Part shown: positions 34,942 to 44,054 of the stretch, piece by piece
Layout: the number at the start of each line of letters is the position of its first letter
Position numbering within the stretch: position 1 is the stretch's first letter
Source of the DNA: an uncultured bacterium
GTDB taxonomy: Bacteria > Verrucomicrobiota > Lentisphaeria > Victivallales > UBA1829
Direction of reading: 5' to 3'
Length of the DNA stretch: 64,000 bases
Assembly (NCBI GenBank): GCA_900549415.1
Contig: URNX01000011.1
Location: 1 to 64,000 of the forward strand
Notes under the pieces: model-generated
Told to the model about the DNA's origin: nothing
Databases searched by the model: none
What the model saw: the letters and a program-made list of their open reading frames with translations, nothing else
Program-made: the position numbers and the translations under genes

Positions 34942-35840
34942 GGTTCCATTCCTGTAAGTTTCCATACCATTTTCAAAGCGATTGCCGCGGAGATTCCGAG
35001 GCTGTCTGCGGAAAGTTTGTCGACGGTGTCCCCGGCGGTGTGCCAGTAGATGTTGTCCGAACCGTACTCGAAGTCGATAAGATCAATTGCGGGGATTCCC
35101 GCGTTCTGAAATGCGGTGTGGTCGTCGAGCATCTGCGGTCCGTTGAGCCGGATGTTTTTATCATAGCCGAGTTCATGTGCGGCTTTCATTGCGGTTGCGG
35201 CGAGGATCGGATCGGTGTCGGGGGAGAGGGCGAGCTTCAGATCGCTGTCGCCGACCATGTCGAGCAGAATCATGGCGCGGCAGTTCCGGAGTTCATTTTT
35301 GCGGCGGAGTTCAGAGACGTAACGCTGGCTGCCGTGAAAACCGTCTCCGTCTGTGTAGAGAATTTGGGCTTCCTCGCCGTCGAAGAAGACAAAGCGCAGT
35401 TCGAGCGGCGGAGTGGTTCCCGCATCCTGAAGAGCCTTCATCATGGCGAACAGCGCGCCGACACCGGAACCGCCGTCGTTCGCACCCTGGAAATCCGGAA
35501 TGGAGTCAAATTTTTTCGCGTCGTAATGAGCTCCGATAACGATGAATTCCGGCGATTTGCCCGGGAGTACGGCGGAGACGTTCCGGAAGGTCAGTTTTCC
35601 GGCGGGCGTCTGCGCCTGGAACACGTCGACGGAGACTTGAAATGCGGGAAGTCCTTTCGCCTTGCGTTCGATCTGTTCCGCCGCCAGCTTCGCCCCTTCG
35701 GAGCCGGAGTGACGCGGCGCGATGAGCGCGAGTTCCTTCGCGTGTTTCAGCGCTTCGTTTCCGTCAGGGCGCGGAAACGGAACGGCTTTGGAACAGCCGC
35801 AGAGCAGAAGCACGGGAAGAATGGCGGGGAGAATTTTCAT
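34938..35840 (-). CDS. M28-family metallopeptidase, predicted lipoprotein
   Basis: 300 residues with a lipoprotein signal peptide (LLLCGC-S lipobox), so it is anchored in the envelope. The zinc ligands of M28 enzymes are visible: GAHYDA, a bridging Asp in GANDGGSG, FFDGEEAQ and a closing IYWHTAGDT with its His. M28 covers aminopeptidases and glutaminyl cyclotransferases; the short length and sequence style allow either. It overlaps ftsZ and the FAH gene by four bases each. Confidence 0.9.
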   Translation of the reverse strand: MKILPAILPVLLLCGCSKAVPFPRPDGNEALKHAKELALIAPRHSGSEGAKLAAEQIERKAKGLPAFQVSVDVFQAQTPAGKLTFRNVSAVLPGKSPEFIVIGAHYDAKKFDSIPDFQGANDGGSGVGALFAMMKALQDAGTTPPLELRFVFFDGEEAQILYTDGDGFHGSQRYVSELRRKNELRNCRAMILLDMVGDSDLKLALSPDTDPILAATAMKAAHELGYDKNIRLNGPQMLDDHTAFQNAGIPAIDLIDFEYGSDNIYWHTAGDTVDKLSADSLGISAAIALKMVWKLTGMEP

Positions 35841-37018
35841 CGGGTGAGGACTCCCTTGTTGATGGAGACTTCACGCCGCTGATAAGTCGGAATATCCAGA
35901 TCTTCGCCCTTGCAGAAGGTCGGAGCGACGCTGGAGAAGACGCCTTTGTCGAATGTCTGCAGCTCGAAGAGTCCCTGTTCGAGTGCTCCGGGGGCTTCGG
36001 CGGCGCGGGCGTTCTTGCGCCGTCCGGCGGCTTTCTCCTTGCGCGGCTGTGGCTGGACAGTCTGGTCGAATTTGATCCGGATGACGGTCACCTGGACGCG
36101 GTCGCGGATATGTTCGCCGATGGAGACACCGGTGAGAAGGTCGACTTTTTTCGGGAGTATCGCGGCGATATTTTCGAGCGTGCGTTTGGTCTCTCCGAGT
36201 TCGAGGTCGGGGCCGCCGGAGACGGTGACGACTGCGGCGTCGGTTGTTTCGCGTTTGAATGTTCCTCCGAGGAAGGGGGAGTTGAGCATCCGTTCGACGG
36301 CAATTCCGCAGCGGTCGGGTCCATCGGAGCTTTCGCCGTAGCCGACGCCGATTCCGCAGGAGCATTTTTTGCCTTTGAGCGCGGCCATGAATGCGGCGTA
36401 GTCGGAACCGAGCGTGTTTTCGCAGCTCAGCATTCCCGCCACGCCCGCGGCGCTGTGTGCGAGTTCGAAACACGACTTGGCGAACGCCTCTTCAAACGGG
36501 GTTTCCGAGGGGAGCATGGAGAAGAGCAGATCGTTCGGCATCCGCATGACGATATCGGCGACGGGAAGCAGATCGTCCAGACAGTCTTCCGCGGCTTTGC
36601 GCCGGGCGAACGACTCGAACGAGAAGGGGGTAGTCAGCAGGAATGCGGCAGGGAGGTTGAGGGTTCGCGCCACGCTTGCGAGTGTGCGCACGCCGCCGGT
36701 CGCCACGCCGCCGCCGAGTCCGCCGACGACGATCAGGAGGGATTTCCCGGTCATCAGGTTTCCAAGAGCGAGACGCTTTCTCGCAACGGCCTGTTCTCCG
36801 CGGATGACGTCTCCGCCGCATCCGCTTCCTTCGCGCCAGGTCCATCCGGAACCGGCGAGAATGCACGGGATGTTTTTTGCGGCCAGCGGGTCGAGTGCAT
36901 CGCGGTCGGTGTCGATTGCCGCGAGGGCGTATTCGCATCCTTCGGCGATAAGAGCGGAGATTACGCGGCTCCCGGCTCCGCCGATTCCAAGTATCAGAAC
37001 ATCATCCGCTTTGCTCAT
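35837..37018 (-). CDS. ftsZ: Divergent FtsZ, tubulin-like cell-division GTPase
   Basis: 393 residues. The N-terminal nucleotide motif GIGGAGSR is normal. The tubulin signature GGGTGTG is changed to GGGVATG at 102-108, and the T7 loop equivalent of NVDFAD reads GSDYAA at 204-209, keeping the first catalytic Asp but losing the Asn and the second Asp. The C-terminal peptide that binds FtsA and membranes is well conserved (DLDIPTYQRR at 373-382) and followed by an 11-residue tail. A basic linker at about 325-345 precedes it. It overlaps ftsA by ATGA, so it is the FtsA partner. Division role is well supported; GTPase strength is doubtful. Confidence 0.9.
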   Translation of the reverse strand: MSKADDVLILGIGGAGSRVISALIAEGCEYALAAIDTDRDALDPLAAKNIPCILAGSGWTWREGSGCGGDVIRGEQAVARKRLALGNLMTGKSLLIVVGGLGGGVATGGVRTLASVARTLNLPAAFLLTTPFSFESFARRKAAEDCLDDLLPVADIVMRMPNDLLFSMLPSETPFEEAFAKSCFELAHSAAGVAGMLSCENTLGSDYAAFMAALKGKKCSCGIGVGYGESSDGPDRCGIAVERMLNSPFLGGTFKRETTDAAVVTVSGGPDLELGETKRTLENIAAILPKKVDLLTGVSIGEHIRDRVQVTVIRIKFDQTVQPQPRKEKAAGRRKNARAAEAPGALEQGLFELQTFDKGVFSSVAPTFCKGEDLDIPTYQRREVSINKGVLTR

Positions 37019-38274
37019 AATTTGAATGCCTTTGTCACATCTTTGAGTTTATTGAAGAATCCGCCGATGTCTTCGAGAGCGTCGGCGACTTTTGCCATGC
37101 CTTTGCTTCCGTTCCGCGCGTCGTCCGCCTGGAGCGAGTAGTTGAGTGCGCCGAGCAGGGCTGTGAAGCGCGGGTTGTCGAGCCCGGTGACCGCTCCGCT
37201 GAGTTCGAGCGGTTCTCCGCGGCGGATATGCGTGCGGAAGGTGTTGCGCGCGGAGTCCATTACGGGCTGAAGCAGGGAGCCTCCGCCCGTCAGCACGATT
37301 CCGCTCCGGAGATACGATCCGAGCTGACGCGATTCGACTTCCTCTTTGAGAATGGAGAACATTTCATAGAGCCGGAGTTCCACGATCCGTTCGTAGGAGC
37401 TGACGGGGATTGCTCGGCTCTGTTCGGACGACACCGGCAGCGGCAGGAATGCTTCGCCGTTGCGCTTGAGCTGTTCAAAGCGTCCTTCGAGCAGAAATTT
37501 GCGCGCCTGCTCCTGTGTGAGTTCGAGTCCGACGGCAAGGTCGTTGATGAGATTGTTGATTCCGACGGGGAGAACTCCGCTCATCAAAACGCCGTCTTCA
37601 TGGACGAGAATGTAATCGCAGACGCCCGCGCCGACGTCGATGAGCAGAGTTCCCTGTTCTTTCTCATCGTGCGTGAGTGTCCCGTAAGCTGCGGCGATGC
37701 CGGAGAAGACGGGCTGGATTTCCTGTTCGAATCCGAATTCGCGGATCGCTCCGCGCATGGTTTCGACTTTTGCGCGTTCTGCGAGAATGATATGAATGAA
37801 TGCGTCGAGGCGGTTTGCGCAGTGCCCGCAGGGATCTTTGACGCGGGTATTCATGTCGAGCACGAAATACGAGGTGAACGAAGCGAGGTGGCACTGATCC
37901 GCGGAAAGCGACATGCTGGATGCTTTTTCCTCCGCTTCCGCGATATGATTGAGTGTGATTCTCCGGTCGGAGTCATAGATCGTGACATTTCCCTCGCCCT
38001 GCCTGGTCGCGATTCCGCGTCCGGATACTAGAAAGAAGACCTGGTCTCTTTCGAAAAGTCCGCCGGCGGAGTTGTCGGCGTCTTCAAGCGCTCCGGTGAG
38101 TGCTTTTGCCGCTGCCGGCAGATCAATGATTTCCCCTTTGACGACGGCGCCCGCCGCGTCGCGCGACCCCCATCCGAAGACGGTGGGCTTTCCTCCCTTG
38201 TCGCGTCCGCCGTGGAGGACGCATATTTTGGAGGTTCCGAACTCCACGACAGTATACAGATCCCTTGTTTTCAA
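37015..38274 (-). CDS. ftsA: FtsA, actin-like cell-division protein
   Basis: 419 residues of the actin/Hsp70 ATPase fold: phosphate-1 VVEFGTSKI near the N-terminus, phosphate-2 TLLIDVGAGVCDY at about 215, and adenosine motif IVLTGGGSLL at about 330. The last 16 residues (GGFFNKLKDVTKAFKL) form the amphipathic membrane-targeting helix of FtsA. The start is a TTG with AAGGA eight bases upstream; no in-frame ATG fits. It heads the eight-gene run and tethers FtsZ to the membrane. Confidence 0.93.
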   Translation of the reverse strand: MKTRDLYTVVEFGTSKICVLHGGRDKGGKPTVFGWGSRDAAGAVVKGEIIDLPAAAKALTGALEDADNSAGGLFERDQVFFLVSGRGIATRQGEGNVTIYDSDRRITLNHIAEAEEKASSMSLSADQCHLASFTSYFVLDMNTRVKDPCGHCANRLDAFIHIILAERAKVETMRGAIREFGFEQEIQPVFSGIAAAYGTLTHDEKEQGTLLIDVGAGVCDYILVHEDGVLMSGVLPVGINNLINDLAVGLELTQEQARKFLLEGRFEQLKRNGEAFLPLPVSSEQSRAIPVSSYERIVELRLYEMFSILKEEVESRQLGSYLRSGIVLTGGGSLLQPVMDSARNTFRTHIRRGEPLELSGAVTGLDNPRFTALLGALNYSLQADDARNGSKGMAKVADALEDIGGFFNKLKDVTKAFKL

Positions 38275-38386
38275 AGCCGCATTCCTTGATTTAATTTATA
38301 TAAGGGAAAATTACATCAGAAATCAGTTTTTTCAACTGCCGGACGAAAGATTTCCGGAGGTTATTTTCTGCATCAAACATTTCCGC

Positions 38387-38415
38387 TTGTCTTTTTGTCG
38401 AATGCGGTGTAAATT
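38387..38415 (+). promoter_or_regulatory. Promoter of uvrA
   Basis: TTGTCT (38387-38392), a 17-bp spacer and TAAATT (38410-38415), 21 bases before the uvrA start. I see no SOS (LexA) palindrome at the promoter. Confidence 0.55.
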
Positions 38416-38436
38416 ACGGAATCACAGGAGACTATT

Positions 38437-41301
38437 ATGAACGGCGACATCATTATACGCGGAGCGGCGGAACACAATCTGAAAAACATCAACGTCAAAA
38501 TTCCCAGAAACAGCCTGACCGTCGTTACCGGGCTCAGCGGATCGGGGAAATCGTCGCTCGCGTTCGATACTCTGTATGCGGAAGGACAGCGCCGCTATGT
38601 CGAGAGTCTCTCCGCATACGCGCGGCAATTCCTCGACCGGATGCAGAAACCGAAAGTTGAACACATCGAAGGTCTTTCGCCCGCAATCGCAATTGAACAG
38701 CGTTCCGCCGGTTCCAACCCGCGCTCAACCGTTGCAACCGTAACGGAAATTTACGACTATCTGCGTCTGCTTTACGCGCACACCGGCATCCCCCACTGCC
38801 CGAAGTGCGGAAAAGAGCTCGCGGCGCAGTCGGCGGAGGCAATCTGCGAAAAACTCCTCACCATTCCCGCCGGGAAGAAAATGATGATTCTGGCTCCTTA
38901 CATCACCGGGAAAAAAGGCGAGCTGCGCGACGTCATCGAAAAAATCCGCCGCGACGGTTTTGTCCGTGCCCGCATCGACGGGCATCTGGTGGAGCTTTCC
39001 GACGATATGAAGCCGCTCGGAAAGACTCTGCGGCATGATATCGAGGCGGTTGTCGACCGTCTGGTCACCGGATCTCTGGAACGCTCCCGTCTGAACGATT
39101 CCGTCGAAACCGCGCTCAAGTGCGGCGACGGCGAGCTCATTGTCATGCTTGAAGAGACAGCGCACGACGGCTCCCGCGTCTGGAAGGACGAGCGCATCAG
39201 CGAGCGTCTGGCGTGCGTTGACTGCGGCGTCAGTTTCGGGCGGATGGAGCCGCGCAACTTCTCGTTCAACAGTCCTTTCGGCGCATGTCCGCACTGCAAC
39301 GGTCTCGGCTCCATGCTTGTGATGGATCCGAAACTTGCGGTCGATTACACGAAATCCTTGCGCAACGGCGCAATTCCGGGCTGGCGGCGCGGGCCGCGTC
39401 ACCTGATTATGTATTACAATCATCTGCTCCGTTCCATTGCGGAGCATGTTCACATGCCCGATATGATGACAACTCCGTTCGGCAAACTTCCGGACAAAGT
39501 CCAGCATCTTCTGCTTTACGGAAGCGGCGAGGAGCCGATTGATTTCAGCTACTATCTGCGCCGCAAGAAGTACAATATGGTCAAGCCGTTTGAAGGCATT
39601 CTCGCGAACATGCAGAAACGGCAGGCGGAGTCGGAAAGCGATTCGGTGCGGGATCGTCTGGCGGAATACATGACCCGCTGCGAATGTCCCGTCTGTCACG
39701 GAGCGCGTCTCAAACCCGAAAGTCTCGCGGTGACGGTCGGGGGGCTGTCCATCGACAAATTCAATGCGCTCTCCGTTGAAAAAGCGCTGGAGTTCATCCG
39801 CAACCTCAAGCTCGACGAGGAGCGGAAGGCGATTGCGCACGATATCGTCAAGGAGATTCAGTCGCGTCTTTCGTTCCTGGTCGACGTCGGGCTGCCGTAT
39901 TTGACTCTGAACCGCGAAAGCGGCACGCTCTCCGGCGGCGAAGCTCAGCGGATCCGTCTGGCAACCCAGCTCGGCTGCGGACTTGTCGGCGTGCTCTATA
40001 TTCTGGACGAACCGAGCATCGGTCTGCATCAGCGGGACAACGACAAACTGCTTGCCACGCTGAAGCGTCTGCGCAACATCGGCAACACGGTCATTGTGGT
40101 GGAGCACGATATGGATACGATCCGTGCGGCGGATTATGTTCTCGACCTCGGACCGCGCGCAGGCGTCCACGGAGGCGAAATTGTCGCCGCGGGAACGCCG
40201 GACGAGGTTGCAAAGACCAAAGGTTCGCTTACTGGGCTCTATCTCTGCGGGGAACGCAAAATTCAGATTCCGCCGCGCCGCGAAAAAGGCAACGGAAAGA
40301 AAATCCGTCTGGAGGGTGTGACGCATCACAATCTCAAGAATGTGACCGTCGATTTTCCGCTCGGAACCTTCTGCTGTGTGACGGGCGTTTCCGGTTCCGG
40401 AAAAAGTTCGCTGGTGAACGGCGTTCTGCGCGCCGCGCTTGAACAGAAATTCAAAATGGCGGACGCCGCGGTTCCCGGAGCGCACAAACGCATTCTCGGA
40501 CTCGACAATGTCGACAAGGCGATTGTGATCGACCAGAGCCCGATCGGGCGGACGCCGCGTTCCAATCCCGTGACTTACACGGAGGCGTTCGGCACGATCC
40601 GCAATCTTTTCGCAACGCTTCCGGATTCGAAAATGCGCGGATTCGGTCCCGGACGTTTCAGCTTCAACGTCAAGGGCGGACGCTGCGAGGAGTGTCAGGG
40701 CGACGGCATCAAGAAAATTGAAATGCAGTTCCTTCCGGACATCTACGTCACCTGTTCGGCATGTCACGGCCAGCGGTTCAACAAGGAGACTCTCACGGTG
40801 CGCTACAAGCAGCGCAACATTGCGGAAGTCCTGGAAATGACGGTCGATGAGGCGGTTGATTTCTTCTCCGCAATTCCGCAGCTTCACCGCCGCTTCAAGA
40901 CTCTGCAGGAGGTCGGACTCGGCTACATTACGCTCGGTCAGCCGGCGACGACTCTTTCCGGCGGTGAGGCGCAGCGCGTCAAACTCGCAACGGAGCTTGC
41001 AAAGCAGTCGCGCGGTCATACGGTCTACATTCTTGACGAGCCGACAACGGGGCTTCATCTGGAAGATATCCGCCAGCTCCTCGACGTGCTGATCCGCCTG
41101 CGCGACAAAGGCAACACGGTGATTGTGATTGAACACAATCTGGACGTCATCAAGATGGCGGACTGGATTATCGACATCGGCCCCGAAGGCGGCGACGCCG
41201 GCGGAGAGATTGTCGCGACCGGAACGCCGGAAGAGATCATCAAGGTGAAGAATTCCTATACCGGACGTTACCTCCGGGACATTATCCGGAACGATCTGTA
41301 A
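38437..41301 (+). CDS. uvrA: UvrABC excinuclease subunit A
   Basis: DNA damage recognition ATPase of nucleotide excision repair. The 954 residues have two ABC modules: Walker A GLSGSGKSSLAFDT and GVSGSGKSSLVNGV, ABC signatures TLSGGEAQRIRLA and TLSGGEAQRVKLA, and ILDEPSIGLH and ILDEPTTGLH Walker B motifs. Zinc modules are present (CVDCG...CPHC and CEEC...CSAC). Length and order are standard. An ACAGGAGA ribosome site supports the start. Confidence 0.98.
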   Translation: MNGDIIIRGAAEHNLKNINVKIPRNSLTVVTGLSGSGKSSLAFDTLYAEGQRRYVESLSAYARQFLDRMQKPKVEHIEGLSPAIAIEQRSAGSNPRSTVATVTEIYDYLRLLYAHTGIPHCPKCGKELAAQSAEAICEKLLTIPAGKKMMILAPYITGKKGELRDVIEKIRRDGFVRARIDGHLVELSDDMKPLGKTLRHDIEAVVDRLVTGSLERSRLNDSVETALKCGDGELIVMLEETAHDGSRVWKDERISERLACVDCGVSFGRMEPRNFSFNSPFGACPHCNGLGSMLVMDPKLAVDYTKSLRNGAIPGWRRGPRHLIMYYNHLLRSIAEHVHMPDMMTTPFGKLPDKVQHLLLYGSGEEPIDFSYYLRRKKYNMVKPFEGILANMQKRQAESESDSVRDRLAEYMTRCECPVCHGARLKPESLAVTVGGLSIDKFNALSVEKALEFIRNLKLDEERKAIAHDIVKEIQSRLSFLVDVGLPYLTLNRESGTLSGGEAQRIRLATQLGCGLVGVLYILDEPSIGLHQRDNDKLLATLKRLRNIGNTVIVVEHDMDTIRAADYVLDLGPRAGVHGGEIVAAGTPDEVAKTKGSLTGLYLCGERKIQIPPRREKGNGKKIRLEGVTHHNLKNVTVDFPLGTFCCVTGVSGSGKSSLVNGVLRAALEQKFKMADAAVPGAHKRILGLDNVDKAIVIDQSPIGRTPRSNPVTYTEAFGTIRNLFATLPDSKMRGFGPGRFSFNVKGGRCEECQGDGIKKIEMQFLPDIYVTCSACHGQRFNKETLTVRYKQRNIAEVLEMTVDEAVDFFSAIPQLHRRFKTLQEVGLGYITLGQPATTLSGGEAQRVKLATELAKQSRGHTVYILDEPTTGLHLEDIRQLLDVLIRLRDKGNTVIVIEHNLDVIKMADWIIDIGPEGGDAGGEIVATGTPEEIIKVKNSYTGRYLRDIIRNDL

Positions 41302-41320
41302 GAGTGTAAATTGTGTCAGC

Positions 41321-41347
41321 CCGGCTTTCCGCAGCTGAGAAAGCCGG
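41321..41347 (+). terminator. Hairpin after uvrA
   Basis: A perfect 9-bp stem (arms 41321-41329 and 41339-41347) with a 9-base loop, 19 bases after the uvrA stop. Only a short T-run (TTT) follows, so termination may be partial. Confidence 0.55.
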
Positions 41348-41396
41348 CAGTTTCCGGAAACAAGGTATTGTATCTCCTGCATGAACCCGTTTAAAC

Positions 41397-41439
41397 TTGA
41401 AATTTAGTAAAAATGATGTATAGTAAAGAAAATTTACTA
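41397..41439 (+). promoter_or_regulatory. Promoter and operator of the MATE-marR-radical SAM operon
   Basis: TTGAAA (41397-41402), a 16-bp spacer and TATAGT (41419-41424). A perfect inverted repeat TAGTAAA (41421-41427)/TTTACTA (41433-41439), separated by five bases, overlaps the -10 and the start of transcription. A third TAGTAAA lies at 41405-41411. This is the layout of an autorepressing MarR operator. Confidence 0.75.
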
Positions 41440-41456
41440 ATTGGAGAGGAGCAGTT

Positions 41457-42767
41457 ATGAACGGGGACTTGAAGCAGTTTTTCAAGTACATCGGCCCTTC
41501 GATGGCGGGTATGGTCATCGTGGGAACTTACAGTATTGTCGATACAATCTTCATCGGGCGCGCGATGGGGAAGCTCGGGCTTGCCGCGGCGGCGGTGACG
41601 TGGCCGCTGGTGATGCTCATTACGGCGTTTGGCGATATGATCGGATCCGGAGCGGCAATCATCGTCTCGCAGTCGCGCGGGGCGGGGGAGCCGGAACGCG
41701 CACAGCGGGCGTTCGGAAACATGATCGTTCTTCTCGCTTTGACAGCGGTTGTTTTCACGGCGGGCGTCCTGCCGTTTCTGACGCCGATCCTGACGCTTTT
41801 CCGGGCGAATGCGGAGCTGATTGACCAGGCGCGCGAGTATGCGACGCCGCTGGTTGCAGGGTCTGCCGCGCAGATGTTCAGCATGGGGTGGATGTCCGTC
41901 ATGCGCAACGACGGGCATCCGGTGCTTGCGATGTGGCTTGTCATCATCGGACTTGCGCTGAACATTCTGTTTGACTACATTTTCATTTTCCCGCTCGGAC
42001 TCGGGCTGCGCGGGGCGGCGCTCGCAACGGTTCTTTCGCAGGTGATCGTGATGGTGATCGGCATTATCCATTATCTTTCGCCGCAAACAGCGCTCCGCTT
42101 CACCGGGTTCCGTCCGGCGCGGGAGCTCTGCGGACGGATTTTCAAAAACGGAATTCCGACTCTCGGCAACCAGCTTTCGATTATCGCGATGCTGTTCCTG
42201 CACAACTGGCAGTCGCTGCGCTGCGGTGCGGTCAACGGGCTTGCTGCGTATACGCTTGTTGCCACGATTGAATCCATGGGTTCACTGCTGATGACGGGAC
42301 TTGCCGCCGGTGTCCAGCCGCTGGTTGCATTCTTTTACGGCGCGGGAAAGTTCCGGCGCATGGGGCGGATCGGAAACTATGGATACATTGCGGCGTTCCT
42401 TGTCGGTGTGGTTCTGACCGCCGTTTCCATTCTCGGACGCGATATTTTCCCCGACTGGTTCGGTCTGTCGGGCGATGTGGCGGGTCTTGCAGGTCACGGC
42501 ATGGTGATCAGCGGATTCGCATTCCTGCTGCTGGGCGTGATCCGCGTCGCCGGATTCTACTTCCAGTCCACAAACAAAATCGGCGCGGCATCGACTTTGA
42601 TTTACGGCGACTCGTTCTTTGCGCTTCCGCTCTGTCTCTTTGTTCTGCCGGTCTTCTGGGGAATGGACGGCGTGTGGCTTGCGATGCCGGTTTCCCGCGT
42701 GATTCTCTTCGCCATGCTCTGCTGGTTCTGGTTCGGAGGAAAGAGACATGGAAACAGAATCGCGTAA
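41457..42767 (+). CDS. MATE-family multidrug/organic cation exporter
   Basis: 436 residues with 12 membrane segments. Conserved MATE features are GPSMAGMVIVGTYSIVDTIFIGRAMG in TM1 and the second-half repeat ending in FAFLLLGVIRVAGFYFQSTNK. The family exports drugs or metabolites in exchange for H+ or Na+. GGAGAGGAG precedes the ATG. It overlaps marR by 20 bases, a typical exporter-regulator pair. Confidence 0.93.
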   Translation: MNGDLKQFFKYIGPSMAGMVIVGTYSIVDTIFIGRAMGKLGLAAAAVTWPLVMLITAFGDMIGSGAAIIVSQSRGAGEPERAQRAFGNMIVLLALTAVVFTAGVLPFLTPILTLFRANAELIDQAREYATPLVAGSAAQMFSMGWMSVMRNDGHPVLAMWLVIIGLALNILFDYIFIFPLGLGLRGAALATVLSQVIVMVIGIIHYLSPQTALRFTGFRPARELCGRIFKNGIPTLGNQLSIIAMLFLHNWQSLRCGAVNGLAAYTLVATIESMGSLLMTGLAAGVQPLVAFFYGAGKFRRMGRIGNYGYIAAFLVGVVLTAVSILGRDIFPDWFGLSGDVAGLAGHGMVISGFAFLLLGVIRVAGFYFQSTNKIGAASTLIYGDSFFALPLCLFVLPVFWGMDGVWLAMPVSRVILFAMLCWFWFGGKRHGNRIA

Positions 42768-43194
42768 ATTCCTGGACGAGTGGTTCGAGGGCTGGCGGCG
42801 GACGGATTTGCTTTACGACCGTTTTCTCAAACGGCACGGTCTGAATCTGACAACGTATTTCGTGCTGGAGTTGCTGTACCGTCATCCGGAAGGTGTGGAA
42901 CCGGCGGTGATTGCGGAAAAAGTTTTTGTTTTGCGGCAGACTGTTACCGTGGTTCTGAACGAATTCGAAAAGCGCGGATTTATCCGCCGCTGCGAATCTC
43001 AGGAGGATCACCGCCGGAAGCGCATTCTGCTGACAAAGAGCGGACGCGCTTTTATCGGTGGAGTCTGTTCGGAGCTCGCCGCAATTGAAGAGGAGGCTTT
43101 GGCGGAAATCCCGGTCGAGACACGCCGGGCGGGGCTTGAGCTGATGCGCCGTTTCGCAGGCAGTTTCGGGGAAATCATGGAGCGCGGAAAATGA
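42748..43194 (+). CDS. MarR-family transcriptional regulator
   Basis: 148 residues with the MarR winged helix: LTTYFVLELLYRHPEG, a recognition helix in KVFVLRQTVTVVLNEFEKRGFI, and a beta-wing SQEDHRRKRILLTKSG. It starts inside the MATE gene. It most likely represses its own operon through the palindrome at 41421-41439. Confidence 0.93.
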   Translation: METESRKFLDEWFEGWRRTDLLYDRFLKRHGLNLTTYFVLELLYRHPEGVEPAVIAEKVFVLRQTVTVVLNEFEKRGFIRRCESQEDHRRKRILLTKSGRAFIGGVCSELAAIEEEALAEIPVETRRAGLELMRRFAGSFGEIMERGK

Positions 43195-44054
43195 AATGGC
43201 GCGAACCGCTGTTCCGTCCGCCTGCGGAAGCGGAAAGTCTGATTTTTCAGGTGGCATACGGCTGTCCGCACAACACGTGCCGCTTCTGCGGAATGTACAA
43301 GGGCGTGCGGTACGGGCTGCGCGATCCGGCGGAGCTCTCCGCAGAAATCCGCGAGGCCGGACTCAGGTTTCCGGAAACGAACCGCGTGTTTCTTGCGGAC
43401 GGAGACGTCATGCATCTGCCGATGGAGTGCTTGCGTGCGGTTCTGACGGAGCTGAACGCGTCGTTTCCGCATCTGGCGCGTGTTGGAACCTATGCGAACG
43501 GCTCTTCGATTCTGTCGAAAACCCCGGAGGAGCTGGCGGAGCTGAAACGGCTCAAACTGCATCTGCTCTATGTCGGCTTTGAAAGCGGGAGCCAGCGCGT
43601 TCTCGACCGCTTCCGCAAAGGCGAACGCGCGGATGATATGGTCCGGGCCGTGCGTCTTGCGCAGAACTGCGGACTGAAATGTTCCGTCATGATCCTGATC
43701 GGGCTTGGCGGGCGCGCGCTGGGGGAGGAGCATGTGATGTGCACCTCCGCCGCGCTGAATCTGATGAATCCGAATCTGCTTTCGGCGCTGCGTTTCATTG
43801 CGGTTCCGGGGCTGTCGCTGCCGGAGGATTACATGCCGGTGACGGAGTTCGAGGCGGTGGAGGAACTGCGCGGAATCATCGCCGGACTCAACCTCGAACG
43901 GACGGTCTTCCGGGCGAATCATACATCAAATCCGTTCCCCCTTGCCGGACGTTTTCCGCACGACAAAAGCCGCCTGCTTGCGGAACTGGATGCAGAGCTG
44001 CGGTCCGGTCTGCTGGATACGCGCGGACCGGGCAGAATGCCGCTGGAACTTTAA
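43191..44054 (+). CDS. Radical SAM protein
   Basis: 287 residues with the cluster motif CPHNTCRFCGMY at 22-33, a CX4CX2C spacing rather than the usual CX3CX2C, known in a subgroup of B12-independent coproporphyrinogen-like radical SAM proteins. A GGE-like step, LLYVGFESGSQRVLDRF, and VMILIGLGG follow in family order. The reaction is unknown. It overlaps marR by ATGA. Its TAA stop shares the palindrome TTAA (44051-44054) with the stop of the convergent transporter gene. Confidence 0.9.
   Translation: MKWREPLFRPPAEAESLIFQVAYGCPHNTCRFCGMYKGVRYGLRDPAELSAEIREAGLRFPETNRVFLADGDVMHLPMECLRAVLTELNASFPHLARVGTYANGSSILSKTPEELAELKRLKLHLLYVGFESGSQRVLDRFRKGERADDMVRAVRLAQNCGLKCSVMILIGLGGRALGEEHVMCTSAALNLMNPNLLSALRFIAVPGLSLPEDYMPVTEFEAVEELRGIIAGLNLERTVFRANHTSNPFPLAGRFPHDKSRLLAELDAELRSGLLDTRGPGRMPLEL

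Noticed and set aside
38725..41382. 885-codon minus-strand frame opposite uvrA
   Set aside because: uvrA is certain; the reverse frame has no motifs.
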